From Pantoea dispersa (lineage in GTDB: Bacteria > Pseudomonadota > Gammaproteobacteria > Enterobacterales > Enterobacteriaceae): 58,251 nt of DNA. Where the stretch lies: assembly GCF_014155765.1 (NCBI RefSeq), contig NZ_SCKT01000013.1:1-58251 (forward strand), in the 5' to 3' direction. The notes beneath the pieces are model-generated. The model was not told where the DNA came from and made no database searches. It saw nothing but the letters and a program-made list of their open reading frames with translations. The first letter of the stretch is position 1, and every line of letters starts with the position of its first letter. The position numbers and the translations under genes are program-made. Of the stretch, positions 58,237-58,251 are shown piece by piece.

Positions 58237-58251
58237 AGCTGACGAATGACG

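Noticed and set aside
1-58251. tRNA or rRNA genes
   Set aside because: None seen on either strand by eye; a covariance search would be needed to exclude small ones.

Overview
The window is about 58 kb of a conjugative F-type (MOBF, type IV secretion) plasmid from a gram-negative enterobacterium. The F-like tra gene set, an IncF-type RepA and an F-type oriT all point to Enterobacterales. A plant- or environment-associated genus such as Pantoea or Erwinia is my guess, not something the sequence proves. No partition, toxin-antitoxin or ssb genes are present, so the window is probably only part of the plasmid.

Layout. 290-4110 (+) holds an acyltransferase-3 membrane protein and a large autotransporter. 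The 3' end of the autotransporter abuts, and probably includes, the tip of an IS66-family element (4093-6768). 6971-9304 is the replication region: a small unknown gene between two ~120-bp direct repeats, an origin with a DnaA box, and repA. RepA is controlled by a 17-codon leader peptide, a ~76-nt antisense RNA and a predicted pseudoknot. From 9890 to 53951 nearly everything lies on the minus strand. Read in transcription order (right to left) it is one long transfer operon: traA-L-E-K-B, an RfaH-like antiterminator, a group of small unknown genes, traV, a 77-aa P-loop protein, traC, trbI, traW, an RHH-like gene, membrane and micro-peptides, traU, trbC, traN, traF, small membrane genes, trbB, more small membrane genes, traH, traG, a traS-position gene, traT, two small membrane genes, traD, traI and a DsbA-like gene. 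54163-56162 carries a divergent tandem ribbon-helix-helix (TraY-type) gene, traM, a palindrome-rich binding region and the nic site. The leading region then begins with a lytic transglycosylase, a DUF932 gene and a small unknown gene.

The most unusual part is 20741-28878, an 8.1-kb ISL3-family transposon carrying a complete type I restriction-modification system (hsdM-hsdS-hsdR) with the transposase as last gene of the same tight operon. It has matching terminal inverted repeats and a perfect 8-bp target duplication (AATCTTTT). It landed exactly before the stop codon of the traS-position gene, so that gene lost only its stop and gained 11 transposon-encoded residues. The plasmid therefore carries a mobile DNA-restriction barrier between its two exclusion genes.

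How it works together: RepA maintains the plasmid. TraM, the TraY-like protein and TraI process oriT, and TraD couples the relaxosome to the TraA-pilus/Tra channel. TraN and TraG stabilise mating pairs, while TraT and the traS candidate block redundant mating. No traJ is visible between traM and traA. Control of the operon instead looks linked to a perfect CRP site, RHH proteins, and the plasmid's own RfaH paralogue acting on an ops-like site in traA.
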